Positions 1-7,949 of a DNA stretch of 16,714 nt are shown piece after piece; positions within the stretch are counted from its first letter, which is position 1; each line of letters starts with the position of its first letter. Made by a program: the position numbers and the translations under genes. The DNA lies in the NCBI GenBank assembly GCA_005883905.1, contig VAYD01000014.1:1-16714 (forward strand). The letters are read 5' to 3'. The stretch is from Actinomycetota bacterium (GTDB lineage: Bacteria; Actinomycetota; Thermoleophilia; Solirubrobacterales; Solirubrobacteraceae). Below the pieces are notes generated by a model. The model saw only the letters and a list, made by a program, of their open reading frames with translations. It did no database searches and was not told the origin of the DNA.

Positions 1-902
1 GACAGCGCCGTGGCCTGCGGCGACGTCGTCGGGACGATCGCGTACGTGAACGTCGACATCGGGTAGGCGATCTTCGCCCTCTTCGACGGGTTCACGATGT
101 GCATCTCGTTGTTCGCCGGAACGGACTTCACGACGGAAGCCGCGTTCTTGATGTTCTTCAGGTTGGGGTACTCGAACTTGCCGGCGCGGTTCTTGATCGC
201 CGCCACCGTCAGGTGGTGCTGGATCGCGTAGTACGCCGACACGTAGCCGATCGCGCCCTGGGTCGAGCCCACGACCGCGGTGACACCATCGTTCCCCTTG
301 CCACCGACGCCCTTCGGGAAGCTGACCGAGGTCGCATTGCCGACCTGGCTCTTCCACGTCCCGCTCACGCGCGAGAGGTAATCGGTGATCACGTACGTGT
401 CACCCGAGCCATCGCTGCGGTACACGGGCGTGATCGACATGCCCGGCAGCTTCACGCCCTTGTTGAGCGCCTTGATCTTGGGGTCGTTCCAGTTGGTGAT
501 CTGGCCGAGGTAGATCCCGGCGATCACCGGGCCGGTCAGCTTGAGCGTCTTGACGCCCGGGATGTTGACCGCCGTGACGGTCGCGGTGAGCGCCCACGGG
601 ACCTGGACGCAGCCGTTGCAGCCCGAGAACTGAGCGGGCGTCATCGGCGCATCGGAGGCGCCGAAATCGACCGTGCGAGCGGAGATCTGGGCGATGCCCG
701 CGCCCGAGCCGACGGCGCTGTAGTTGACGGCGACGCTGTTGCGGGCATTGAAGTCCGCGGACCAGTTCGCCATCAGCGGTGCGATCAGCGACGAGCCGGC
801 TCCATTGAGCGTGCCCGCGGCCGAAGCGCTCGCGGTGAGGCCGCCGACCATGCTGGCGATCAGCGCCAGGCCGGTCAGGCGGGCCAGTGAGGTGCGGTGC
901 AA
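1..902 (-). CDS. pstS: PstS, phosphate ABC transporter substrate-binding protein (3' end cut by window edge)
   Basis: Secreted phosphate-binding protein that delivers Pi to the PstCAB importer. About 300 residues are visible on the minus strand without a stop; the C-terminus lies outside the window. The N-terminus is a signal peptide (hydrophobic stretch about residues 8-24, then ASASA-AG near 28). Phosphate-site motifs are clear: NGAGSSLIAPL (33-43), SAVGSGAGI (62-70), DFGASDAP (79-86) and YRSDGSGDTY (161-170), then GNDGV and YPMSTFTYAIV near 280-290. There is a CxxC at 95/98. I chose the TTG at 902 because no other start lies in frame upstream and AAAGGA (911-916) sits 8 nt before it. A second purine run, AAGGAG, abuts the start and is too close to act as the ribosome site. 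It is divergent from pstCAB, whereas pstS usually leads the operon. Confidence 0.95.
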   Translation of the reverse strand, partial: MHRTSLARLTGLALIASMVGGLTASASAAGTLNGAGSSLIAPLMANWSADFNARNSVAVNYSAVGSGAGIAQISARTVDFGASDAPMTPAQFSGCNGCVQVPWALTATVTAVNIPGVKTLKLTGPVIAGIYLGQITNWNDPKIKALNKGVKLPGMSITPVYRSDGSGDTYVITDYLSRVSGTWKSQVGNATSVSFPKGVGGKGNDGVTAVVGSTQGAIGYVSAYYAIQHHLTVAAIKNRAGKFEYPNLKNIKNAASVVKSVPANNEMHIVNPSKRAKIAYPMSTFTYAIVPTTSPQATAL

Positions 903-910
903 CTCCTTAG

Positions 911-916
911 TCCTTT
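911..916 (-). promoter_or_regulatory. Ribosome binding site deciding the pstS TTG start
   Basis: Minus-strand AAAGGA lies 8 nt upstream of TTG 902. The neighbouring AAGGAG (903-908) touches the TTG directly and would be badly spaced, so AAAGGA is the likely Shine-Dalgarno sequence. Confidence 0.55.
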
Positions 917-964
917 CAGGGAGACAATGTGCGGACCGCAGCCTGTCGCCGCCGCTGATACGGC

Positions 965-1004
965 CGTGTTGCAAAGTCGTTGTCGCCTCGTGACCAAGTT
1001 GTGA
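965..1004 (-). promoter_or_regulatory. PhoP/PHO-box-like array: four 7-bp units at an exact 11-bp period
   Basis: Reading the minus strand, TCACAAC (998-1004), TCACGAG (987-993), CAACGAC (976-982) and CAACACG (965-971) follow each other with 4-bp gaps. The first two resemble the mycobacterial PhoP-type arrangement TCACAGC-N4-TCACAGC, and 11-bp direct repeats are the hallmark of PhoB/PhoP boxes. A TATCAG hexamer (955-960, minus strand) follows the last unit by 4 nt and could be the -10 of pstS. This is the expected geometry for an activator box that replaces the -35. It sits between pstS and pstCAB and could serve both. The repeats and spacing are seen directly; the binding protein is inferred. 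Confidence 0.5.
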
Positions 1005-1049
1005 ATGCACCTTCTGCCCGGCGCGTCCGCCGCATAGGGTCGCCGCCGG

Positions 1050-2018
1050 ATGAGCGTCGCCGTCAGGACAACCCGTGCCGCGCACCCGCGCGAGCGCCTG
1101 TCGGACCGTGCCGGGGACTGGCTGATCCGCGGCCTGTGCGCCGCCGCGTGCCTGATCGCGCTGGCGGCGATGGTCGCGATCGCCTACAAGCTGATCACCG
1201 GAGCGCACCTCGCGTTCTCGAAGTTCGGCCTGCACTTCCTGACCACCTCGACCTGGAAGCCGAACTTCCTGCAGTTCGGTGCGCTGCCGTTCATCTACGG
1301 CACGGCCATGACCTCCGGCGTGGCGCTGGTGCTGGCGCTGCCGATCGGCGTCGCGATCGGGCTGTACCTGAGCCTGCTGGCGCCGCAGCGCCTGCGCGGC
1401 GTCATCGGGCCGCTGGTGGAGATGCTCGCGGCGATCCCGAGCGTCATCCTCGGGCTGTGGGGCATCCTCGTGCTCGCGCCGTTCATCCGCGATCGCGAAC
1501 CGGCAGTGCACGGCGCGCTCGGCTTCGTCCCGCTGTTCGGCCGCCCGCAGACCGTCGGCGCGAGCGTGTTCACAGCGGCGCTGATCCTGACGATCATGAT
1601 CATCCCGATCATCGCCTCGATCAGCCGGGACCTGTTCCTGACGGTCCCGGACGAGCTGCAGGACGGCGCAGTCGCGCTGGGCGCGACGAAGTGGGAGGTC
1701 GTGCGCGGCGTCATCCTCCCGACAACGGCGAGCGGGGTCGTGTCGGCAGCCCTGCTGGGGCTCGGGCGGGCGCTCGGCGAGGCGATCGCGGTCGCGCAGG
1801 TGATCGGCGGCGGCAACCTCGCGCACACCTCGCTCTTCGAGACCGGCGACACGATGGCCAGCCGCATCGCGCTGCAGTTCCCCGGCGCGCTGAACTCGCT
1901 GCACTTCGCGTCGCTGTACTACCTGGCGGTGATCCTGCTGGTGATCGGGTTGGTGTTCAACCTGCTCGCTCAGCTCATCTCGCGCCGCTTCAGCGTCGAA
2001 CGGACCCTCACGCGATGA
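1050..2018 (+). CDS. pstC: PstC, phosphate ABC transporter permease
   Basis: Inner-membrane permease that, with PstA, forms the Pi channel. 322 residues, normal for the family. A basic N-terminal tail precedes TM1 (about 28-50). The periplasmic loop carries [20 protein letters not shown], typical of PstC, and the later TM segments contain [15 protein letters not shown] (124-138). The cytoplasmic EAA loop that docks on PstB is [20 protein letters not shown] (201-220). The ATG at 1050 has only a weak AGGG (1036-1039) upstream. The stop overlaps pstA as ATGA, implying translational coupling. It is distinguished from PstA by this loop and by its first position in the operon. Confidence 0.95.
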   Translation: MSVAVRTTRAAHPRERLSDRAGDWLIRGLCAAACLIALAAMVAIAYKLITGAHLAFSKFGLHFLTTSTWKPNFLQFGALPFIYGTAMTSGVALVLALPIGVAIGLYLSLLAPQRLRGVIGPLVEMLAAIPSVILGLWGILVLAPFIRDREPAVHGALGFVPLFGRPQTVGASVFTAALILTIMIIPIIASISRDLFLTVPDELQDGAVALGATKWEVVRGVILPTTASGVVSAALLGLGRALGEAIAVAQVIGGGNLAHTSLFETGDTMASRIALQFPGALNSLHFASLYYLAVILLVIGLVFNLLAQLISRRFSVERTLTR

Positions 2019-2953
2019 CCTCGCGACCGTTTCACGGTGCTGTGGGTCAGACCCTGAGCGCCGAGGTCGACCTCGCCGCGCCGCTCACAGCGACCGGCAA
2101 CCTGCGCCGGCGCCTGATCGTCAGCCGCATCGCAGTCGGCGCCGCGACCGCCGCCGCGCTGGCGGCGGTCGCCGTCCTGGGCATCGTCGTGTCCTCCGTG
2201 ATCCACCGCGGCGCCAGCCAGCTGAGCATCGGGTTCCTGACGAAGAACCCTCCGCAGTTCCCGGGCCCGGGCGGCGGGATCGCGCCTGCGATCGTCGGAA
2301 CCGCGGTGATCGTCGGCCTGGCCACGGCGATCGCGATGCCGATCGGCGTCCTGATCGCGCTCTACATGACGGAGTTCGCACGCGGTTCGAGGACCGCTCG
2401 CCTCATGCGCACGGTGCTCGACCTGATGAACGGCCTGCCGTCGATCGTGATCGCGGTCTTCGTGTTCGGACTGCTCGTGGTCGGCCGCGGCCAGAGCGGA
2501 TTCGCCGCAGCGGTGGCCCTGGCGATCATCGAGCTGCCGCTGATCGCTCGATCGAGCCAGGAGGTCCTGCTGCTGGTGCCCGGCCACCTGCGCGAGGCCG
2601 CCGATTCACTCGGCGTGCGCCGCTGGCGCACCGTGCTCGGCGTGATCCTCCCGAGCGCGATGGGCGGGATCGTCACGGGGACGCTGCTCGCGGTCGCGCG
2701 CGCCGCGGGCGAGACGGCGCCGATCATCATCCTGTGCTCGCTGATCCGGCCGGGAGTCCACGTCAGCCCGTTCAGCTTCGGCACCGGCCTGGACACGATC
2801 ACCGGCTTGATCTTCGTCGCGTCGCAGCAGGCCGACCCCTACAACGAGGCGCGCGCGTGGGGCGCGGCGTTCGTCCTGCTCGCCTTCATCCTCTTCACCA
2901 GCCTGGGCGCGCGTGCGCTCCTGAACCGGAACCGCAGGAGGCTCTCCGGATGA
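2015..2953 (+). CDS. pstA: PstA, phosphate ABC transporter permease
   Basis: Second permease subunit of the Pi importer, 312 residues. After a 30-residue polar N-terminus come TM1 (about 38-63), a periplasmic segment with [20 protein letters not shown] (74-93), where the GGI-P motif is typical of PstA, and further TM helices with [16 protein letters not shown] (138-153). The EAA coupling loop is [20 protein letters not shown] (192-211). The ATG at 2015 overlaps the pstC stop by 4 nt, and the stop overlaps the pstB ATG in the same way (ATGA). The open frame also runs upstream through pstC, but that part is only a shadow; the coupled ATG is the sensible start. Confidence 0.95.
   Translation: MTSRPFHGAVGQTLSAEVDLAAPLTATGNLRRRLIVSRIAVGAATAAALAAVAVLGIVVSSVIHRGASQLSIGFLTKNPPQFPGPGGGIAPAIVGTAVIVGLATAIAMPIGVLIALYMTEFARGSRTARLMRTVLDLMNGLPSIVIAVFVFGLLVVGRGQSGFAAAVALAIIELPLIARSSQEVLLLVPGHLREAADSLGVRRWRTVLGVILPSAMGGIVTGTLLAVARAAGETAPIIILCSLIRPGVHVSPFSFGTGLDTITGLIFVASQQADPYNEARAWGAAFVLLAFILFTSLGARALLNRNRRRLSG
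2936..2941 (+). promoter_or_regulatory. Strong Shine-Dalgarno for pstB
   Basis: AGGAGG lies inside the pstA 3' end, 8 nt before ATG 2950. It decides between ATG 2950 and ATG 2959. Confidence 0.7.
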
Positions 2954-3810
2954 TCGACATGACCGACGCGCCACGGCGGGTGCGGATCCAGACCCCCGAC
3001 GCGCAGCCCGTGCGCGTGGCGCCGGCGCAGGCCGCGCCACGCGAGACCGTCTTCGAGGCGAAGCACCTCTCGCTGCACTACGGCGAGCACACCGCGGTCG
3101 CCGACGTGAGCATGAAGATCGAGCGCGTCATCACCGCGCTGATCGGGCCGTCGGGCTGCGGCAAGACGACGTACCTGCGCACGCTCAACCGCATGAACGA
3201 CTCGGTCGGCGGCTTCCGGCACACCGGCCAGGTCCTGTACCACGGCCATGATCTGTATGGCGCGGGCGTGAACCGCGTCGAGGTGCGCCGGCGGATCGGG
3301 ATGGTGTTCCAGAAGCCCAATCCCTTCCCGAAGTCGATCTACGACAACGTCGCGTGGGCGCCGCGCAACCTCGGGATGAAGTCCGGCCTCGACGAGCGCG
3401 TCGAGCGGGCGCTGCGCGGGGCGGCGCTGTGGGACGAGGTCAAGGACCGCCTGAAGTCGAGCGCCCTGGGCCTCTCGGGCGGGCAGCAGCAGCGCCTGTG
3501 CATCGCGCGCGCGATCGCGATCGAGCCCGACGTGCTGCTGCTCGACGAGCCCGCGTCGGCGCTCGACCCGATCGCGACGCTCGCGATCGAGGAGCTCATG
3601 CACTCGCTCAAGGACCGCTACACGATCGTGATCGTCACGCACAACATGCAGCAGGCGGCGCGCGTGGCCGACAAGACCGCGTTCTTCAGCCTCGACCTCT
3701 TCGAGGGCGTCCGCACCGGCACGCTGATCGAGTACGACGACACGAACACGATCTTCACGAGCCCGCGCGACTCGCGGACGAACGACTACGTGACGGGGCG
3801 CTTCGGCTAG
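2950..3810 (+). CDS. pstB: PstB, phosphate ABC transporter ATPase
   Basis: Cytoplasmic ATPase powering phosphate import (family EC 7.3.2.1), 286 residues. Walker [10 protein letters not shown] (66-74), Q-loop [15 protein letters not shown] (119-133, the PstB-specific form), signature [14 protein letters not shown] (175-188), Walker [14 protein letters not shown] (195-207) and switch His in IVTHNMQQA (228-236) are all intact. The first 33 or so residues are a proline/alanine-rich extension not needed by the fold. AGGAGG (2936-2941) lies 8 nt before ATG 2950, which overlaps the pstA stop. An ATG at 2959 is the alternative. It ends exactly beside the convergent gene at 3811. No phoU is present downstream, though it often follows pstB. 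Confidence 0.96.
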   Translation: MIDMTDAPRRVRIQTPDAQPVRVAPAQAAPRETVFEAKHLSLHYGEHTAVADVSMKIERVITALIGPSGCGKTTYLRTLNRMNDSVGGFRHTGQVLYHGHDLYGAGVNRVEVRRRIGMVFQKPNPFPKSIYDNVAWAPRNLGMKSGLDERVERALRGAALWDEVKDRLKSSALGLSGGQQQRLCIARAIAIEPDVLLLDEPASALDPIATLAIEELMHSLKDRYTIVIVTHNMQQAARVADKTAFFSLDLFEGVRTGTLIEYDDTNTIFTSPRDSRTNDYVTGRFG

Positions 3811-4210
3811 CTAGACCGGCGGCGCCGTCGCAGGCGCCGCGATCGTGTCGCTCGGCACCTGCTGGAGCAGCGGCATGCCGCACTGCCAGCAGTAGGTCGC
3901 GCCGCTCGAGTGCGGGGCGCCGCAGGTCGTGCAGGAGCCGGCGGCGCCGGTCTGCTCGGTGCGCAGGATGCGCTCGACCTCGTTGAGCTCCGCATCGGCC
4001 TCCTGGAGGACCGCGGCGCGGCTGGTCGCGCGTCGCCATCTCGTAAACGAGGCCGCCGAGGTCCCACTGCAGCTCGGCGACGCGGGCGCGCAGCTGGTCG
4101 CGGCGGCGCTCGAGGTCGATGAGGTCCTCGCGCTCCGCTGGCGGCGCGAACGGGTTCGGCGCGGCGTCGGCCGCGGTCGTCTTGCGCCGCGGCATCTGGA
4201 TGCGCTTCAT
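3811..4210 (-). pseudogene. Coiled-coil zinc-ribbon protein, frameshifted
   Basis: Unnamed small protein in two frames. From ATG 4210 the first frame reads about 62 residues beginning MKRIQMPRRK, with a charged helical stretch EREDLIDLERRRDQLRARVA and ending near LVYEMATRD. The expected continuation then lies in another frame: RAAVLQEADAELNEVERILR, followed by a zinc ribbon CTTCGAPHSSGATYCWQCG and the stop TAG at 3811-3813. The whole span is 400 nt, not a multiple of three. The break is near 4017-4030. GGAGG (4217-4221) lies 6 nt upstream of the ATG, and the previous gene stops 2 nt before it, so the two form an operon. Function is unknown; a helix plus ribbon suggests a nucleic-acid or protein adaptor. 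In the unshifted frame translation runs on through arginine-rich nonsense. Confidence 0.7.
3819..3840. terminator. GC hairpin at the pstB / zinc-ribbon convergence
   Basis: An 8-bp perfect stem (3819-3826 with 3833-3840) encloses a 6-nt loop, just past the pstB stop and inside the tail of the convergent gene. There is no T-tract, so it would be an actinobacterial-style or bidirectional terminator if functional. Confidence 0.3.
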
Positions 4211-4212
4211 GC

Positions 4213-4773
4213 TCAGCCTCCGCCGAAGAAGTTGCCGTCGAACTTGCCCTTGTGGTAGCCGGGGCCGGTGCCCGGCGAGCCGACGGTGACCACGGCCTTC
4301 TTGGGGAGCTTCACGCTCGTTCCCTTGATCTTGTTGGCGGCGCTCTGGGCCTGGGCGGCTGTCGCCTTCTTGCCGGTCGACTTGGTCTTCGCCGCCTTGC
4401 CGCCCTTGGCGGCGGCGCCGCCCGCGCCCGCCGCGGCGGCCGTGTTCGCGCCGCTGCCGCCGACCGTGACGATCTGCGGCGCCGCGGCGGCGGATCCCGA
4501 CTTCTGCATGGCGAGCAGCAGCACGCCGACGCCCGCGATCAGCGCTGCGTTCTGGCTCATCCTCGGCATGCGCGACTCGCGCCGTGGAGCCGATGCTGCG
4601 ACGGGCTGGGCGACCGGCAGCTGCGACTGCCCGCGGCGCTGGCCGCACTGCACGCAGTAGCGCTGATCGGGAGCCAGCGGCGCGCCGCATGACGTGCACT
4701 GGTCGCCGGCAACCGTGGCCAACGCGGGCTGCACGGCGGTTGGCGCCTCGTGGCTCGCGGTCGTCGACTCCAT
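4213..4773 (-). CDS. Zinc-ribbon single-TM protein of unknown function
   Basis: 186 residues from ATG 4773. A zinc ribbon with C26, C29, C40 and C43 (CTSCGAPLAPDQRYCVQCG) is followed by a Pro/Ala linker, one TM segment (about 75-90, NAALIAGVGVLLLAMQ), a Gly/Ala/Lys-rich low-complexity stretch (100-150) and a conserved-looking end GPGYHKGKFDGNFFGGG. The ribbon would be cytoplasmic and the tail outside if the usual positive-inside rule holds. The frame is open upstream to 4866, but that part is arginine-rich and crosses the divergent promoter region, so ATG 4773 is preferred; no good Shine-Dalgarno is visible. It forms an operon with the frameshifted ribbon gene downstream. Its ribbon closely resembles that of the divergent phosphoesterase-like gene. 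The function is not recognised. Confidence 0.75.
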   Translation of the reverse strand: MESTTASHEAPTAVQPALATVAGDQCTSCGAPLAPDQRYCVQCGQRRGQSQLPVAQPVAASAPRRESRMPRMSQNAALIAGVGVLLLAMQKSGSAAAAPQIVTVGGSGANTAAAAGAGGAAAKGGKAAKTKSTGKKATAAQAQSAANKIKGTSVKLPKKAVVTVGSPGTGPGYHKGKFDGNFFGGG

Positions 4774-4882
4774 CACTCGGCGGAAGTGTCCGAGGTCGTG
4801 CCCGCTGCGCTGTGAACAAAGAGTTATCGCGCGACGCAGAATCTTCACACGGTTGTCACGCCGCACCGCAAGGCTGCAGGCG
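4774..4882. promoter_or_regulatory. Divergent intergenic region between two zinc-ribbon genes
   Basis: 109 nt, clearly less GC-rich in its middle (AACAAAGAGTTATCG at about 4815-4829, GAATCTTCACACGG at about 4842-4855). It must hold promoters for both directions. I see no confident -35/-10 pair and no strong palindrome. Confidence 0.4.
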
Positions 4883-6364
4883 ATGTCAGCGTGCCCCTCG
4901 TGCGCCGCCCCGGTGGGGCCCGGCCAGCGCTACTGCCTCGCCTGCGGCCGGCGCCAGGCCGAGCTGCCAGCGCACGTGGCGGCGATGCTCGGCGTCGCGA
5001 GCGAGGCCGAACCCGCGCCCGCGCCCGACGCGCCGCGGCGCTCCTCGGGGACGCTCAACGCACCCGCCGCGGCGGTGGCGGTGATGGCGATCCTCGGCTT
5101 CGGCGTGATCGTCGGCTCGGTCGTGAGCCCGCCGGCCGAGAGCGCGCCGGCGGCCGTGATCGCCGTGCAGCCGACCGCACCCGCCCCCGCGCCGGTGAAG
5201 GCGCCCGTCGAGCCGCCGGCAGCGGCGCCCGCAGCGCCCGCGCCCGCGGCGCCCGTGCAGCAGACCGTGACGCAGACGGTGCCGGCGCCCGCGACGCCCG
5301 CCCCCTCGCCGGTGCCCGAGGTCCCCACCGGGCCGCAGCTGCCCGACGTCAAGCACGTGTTCCTGATCGTCCTGCCGCCGGCCGGCTACGAGAGCACGTT
5401 CGGCACCAGCTCGCAGACGCCGTACCTGGCGACCGAGCTGACCAAGCAGGGCGAGCTGCTGTCGAACTACTACGCCGTCACCGGTAGCGAGGTTGCGAAC
5501 AAGATCGCGCTCGTCAGCGGGCAGGGGCCGAACCCGGACACGATCGCCGGCTGCACCTCGTACAACGACATCACGCCCGGCACGGACAGCACCGACACGC
5601 AGCAGAAGGGCCAGGTGCTCGGGACCGGCTGCGTGTTCCCGCGCTCGACGCTCACGCTCCCGGACGAGCTCGTCGCCAACGGCGCGACCTGGAAGGCCTA
5701 CGTGCAGGATCCACCGGCGCCGCCGGACGCGGATCCGTCGGCGCCGCCCACGGGCCCGTGCGGGCGCACGCCCGACACCCCGTTCGCCTCCTTCCACTCG
5801 GTCACCGACCTGCCGGACTGCGCGCAGTCGTTCGCAGGCATGGACCAGCTCACGACGGACCTGAGCACGGCGACTTCGACGCCGTCGCTGGCGTACATCG
5901 AGCCGCACCTGCCCGACCTTGCCGCGACCGACGCGTTCCTCAAGGACCTGATCCCGCGCATCACCGGCTCCGCGGCCTACAAGGACGGCGGCCTGATCGC
6001 GATCACGTTCGCCAACGCGCCCCAGGACGCGCTCGACGCCGACACGAGCGCCTGTTGCGCCGAGCCCGCATATCCGAACATGCCGCCCGCGCAGCCCGCT
6101 CCGCCAGCCGATCCCTCGGCGCCCGCGAAGCCGCTGCCGCCCGGCGCCGACGCTGCGACCGGCGGCGGCGGGCACGTCGGCCTGCTGCTGATCTCATCGT
6201 TCGTCAAGGCCGGCACCGTCAATGCCGTCAGCTCGTACAACCACTACAGCCTCCTGCGCAGCATCGAGGACCTGTTCGAGCTGGAGCCGACCGGCTACGC
6301 CGGCTACCCCGGCGTCCTGGCCTTCGACAACGTGATCTACAACGGGCCGGCGACGTCGTCGTAG
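4883..6364 (+). CDS. Zinc-ribbon/TM-anchored phosphoesterase-family protein, probably degenerate catalytic site
   Basis: 493 residues from ATG 4883 (AAGG at 4870-4873). Order: zinc ribbon C4/C7/C18/C21, one TM helix (about 60-82), a Pro/Ala/Val linker (85-150), then a domain of the phosphoesterase superfamily that includes phospholipase C and acid phosphatase AcpA. Family landmarks are VKHVFLIVLPP (156-166), VSGQGPNP (211-218), GCVFPRSTLTLPDEL (249-263) and YNHYSLLRSIEDLFEL (452-467). The usual metal and nucleophile positions are altered: the family E-N-x-S/T after the first strand reads PPAGYES (165-171), and the family (Y/F)DE reads FANAP (376-380). The D-G-H-D loop is also not seen. I infer an extracytoplasmic, membrane-tethered binding protein or pseudoenzyme, possibly linked to phosphate because of the pst neighbours. 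The frame is open upstream, but ATG 4883 begins the ribbon. Confidence 0.8.
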   Translation: MSACPSCAAPVGPGQRYCLACGRRQAELPAHVAAMLGVASEAEPAPAPDAPRRSSGTLNAPAAAVAVMAILGFGVIVGSVVSPPAESAPAAVIAVQPTAPAPAPVKAPVEPPAAAPAAPAPAAPVQQTVTQTVPAPATPAPSPVPEVPTGPQLPDVKHVFLIVLPPAGYESTFGTSSQTPYLATELTKQGELLSNYYAVTGSEVANKIALVSGQGPNPDTIAGCTSYNDITPGTDSTDTQQKGQVLGTGCVFPRSTLTLPDELVANGATWKAYVQDPPAPPDADPSAPPTGPCGRTPDTPFASFHSVTDLPDCAQSFAGMDQLTTDLSTATSTPSLAYIEPHLPDLAATDAFLKDLIPRITGSAAYKDGGLIAITFANAPQDALDADTSACCAEPAYPNMPPAQPAPPADPSAPAKPLPPGADAATGGGGHVGLLLISSFVKAGTVNAVSSYNHYSLLRSIEDLFELEPTGYAGYPGVLAFDNVIYNGPATSS

Positions 6365-6831
6365 GTGACGGCCTCGCGCCCGCGGGCGCGCCGCAGGATC
6401 TGCTCGAACGCCCAGACCTGCTTCGGGCGGTCGAGGTCGCCGGGGTGCACGTCGAGCCGCAGCAGCGGGCCGGCGAGCAGCATGGCGCGCGGCCAGAGCA
6501 ATGGCGCGCGCAGCGTCGGCATGGCGCGGCGGTGCACGCCGCCCATCGTCGCCCACCAGTCGAACGTCGAGCGCAGCGCCGCGCGCAGCGCCCCGGTGTA
6601 CACGTAGCCCGGCGCGACGAACCCGTGCGGCTCGACGCCCGCGAGGCGCAGCAGCCGGCGCCCAGACAGCAGCGAACGGCGCGCATCCGGCTCGGCCATG
6701 CCGTCGAACTCGCCGCAGCGATGCTCGAGCCCGAGCTGCGCGACCGCGTCGCCGCGGCGCGCGCGGTCGGTCAGCCACACGGCGAGCTCGGGACGCGAGT
6801 CGGCGAACGGGTGCAGCGTCGGCGCACGAGG
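6337..6831 (-). pseudogene. Polysaccharide deacetylase-like (DUF2334-type) C-terminal remnant
   Basis: Minus-strand coding sequence that overlaps the convergent phosphoesterase gene by 28 nt. The readable product includes APTLHPFADSRPELAVWL, a His/Glu motif QLGLEHRCGEFDG, then GFVAPGYVYT, LDVHPGDLDRP and EAVTYDDVAG at the end. This order fits the C-terminal half of DUF2334/polysaccharide-deacetylase-like proteins, which act on cell-surface sugars. The N-terminal strand and first catalytic motif are missing. Homology runs to about 6825-6831, then an in-frame TGA (6844-6846 on this strand) blocks any extension. The first usable start inside the remnant is GTG 6780 (147 residues). It abuts the beheaded GH31 gene head to head, so both were probably cut by one event. 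Confidence 0.6.
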
Positions 6832-6839
6832 GTGACTGG

Positions 6840-7949
6840 ATGGTCAAGGACGCCGACGGCGACCCGTTCGTCTCGCGCTGGTGGATGGGGACCGGGTCGC
6901 CGGTCGACCTGCTCGACGAGGAGTCCGAGCGCTGGTGGCGCGAGCAGGCGAAGGGCGCGCTGCGCCTCGGCGTCGAGGGGATCAAGGCCGACGACGGCGA
7001 GGGCTACTACCTGCCCGAGGACGTGCGCCTCGGCGACACGAGCGGCGCGCGGGCGGCATGGGCGTTCGGCGGCGCGTACCGGCGCTCGATGCAGCGGGCG
7101 CTGGACGAGGTCCATCCGGGGCGCGGCGTGCTCTTCGGGCGCTGCGGCTGGACGGGGCAGCAGGCGATCGGGATGACATGGGCGGGCGACCAGGCGAGCG
7201 ACTTCTGGTCGCTGCGCCAGCTCGTCGCCGCGACGATCAGTGCCGCCGCGAGCGGCTTCAGCAACTGGTCGCATGACGTCGGCGGCTACATCGGCGAGGC
7301 CATGGTGCGCCGCTGCCCGCCGGAGCTGCTCGTGCGCTGGGCGCAGCTCGGCGCGTTCACGCCGCTGATGCAGGCGCACGGGCGCATGCAGCAGGAGCCC
7401 TGGACCTACGACGCGCACACGCTCGAGCTGTACCGGGGCTACGTGCTGTTGCACGAGATGCTCGTGCCGTACATCCGGGCGGCCGCCGCGACCGCGGCGC
7501 ACTGCGGGCTTCCGATCGTCCGCCCGCTCGCGCTGCTGCAGCCCGGCGACCACGTCGCGTGGAGCGTCGCCGACGCGTTCGGGTTCGGGCCGGCGCTGTG
7601 GGTCGCGCCGGTGCTCGAGCGGGGCGCCGCGGAGCGCGAGGTGATGCTGCCGCGCGGGCGCTGGATCGAGGCGTGGAGCGGCGAGGTCGTGGAGGGCGGC
7701 CGCGAGGTGGTCGTCGCCACGCCGCTCGAGCGGATCCCGGTCTCGGTGCGAGAAGGTTCGATCGTCGTGACCTATGCCGCCGAGTCAGTCGCGCGCGGGC
7801 TCGGCGAGGAGGACGCCGCGAAGCCGCTCGTGGCGACCTTGTGGGGCGAGCCCCGGATGGGGCGTGCCGCGGTGAGGCTCGCGGACGGCCGGCGGATCGC
7901 CTGGTCACGGCGTCAGGGCTGGGAGCTTCCCGATGGCGTGCTCGTGTAG
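6840..7949 (+). pseudogene. GH31 alpha-glucosidase/alpha-xylosidase-like, N-terminally truncated
   Basis: Retaining alpha-glycosidase of family GH31, 369 residues from ATG 6840, against roughly 600-800 in full members. The remainder starts inside the (beta/alpha)8 barrel at GDWMVKDADGDPF. The nucleophile region GIKADDGEG (D51) and the acid/base region GRCGWTGQQ...WAGDQ (D117) are present, as is SNWSHDVGGY and the C-terminal beta domain (VAWSVADAFGFGPALWVAPV, then LPRGRWIEAW). The N-terminal beta-sandwich and first barrel strands are absent. Upstream the frame stays open only as the antisense of the deacetylase remnant. Both catalytic acids remain, but a half barrel should not fold. No Shine-Dalgarno precedes ATG 6840. 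The 3' end overlaps the convergent TIM-barrel gene by 45 nt. Confidence 0.75.

Noticed and set aside
99..890. 263-codon plus-strand open frame at the left edge
   Set aside because: The opposite strand encodes PstS with a signal peptide and phosphate-binding motifs.
980..2014. Long upstream extension of the pstA frame
   Set aside because: It overlaps pstC in another frame and reads as Arg/Pro-rich nonsense; the coupled ATG at 2015 starts the real protein.
6337..7949. Insertion sequence as the cause of the deacetylase/GH31 junction
   Set aside because: No transposase, terminal inverted repeats or target duplication is visible at about 6830; a plain deletion or misassembly explains it better.
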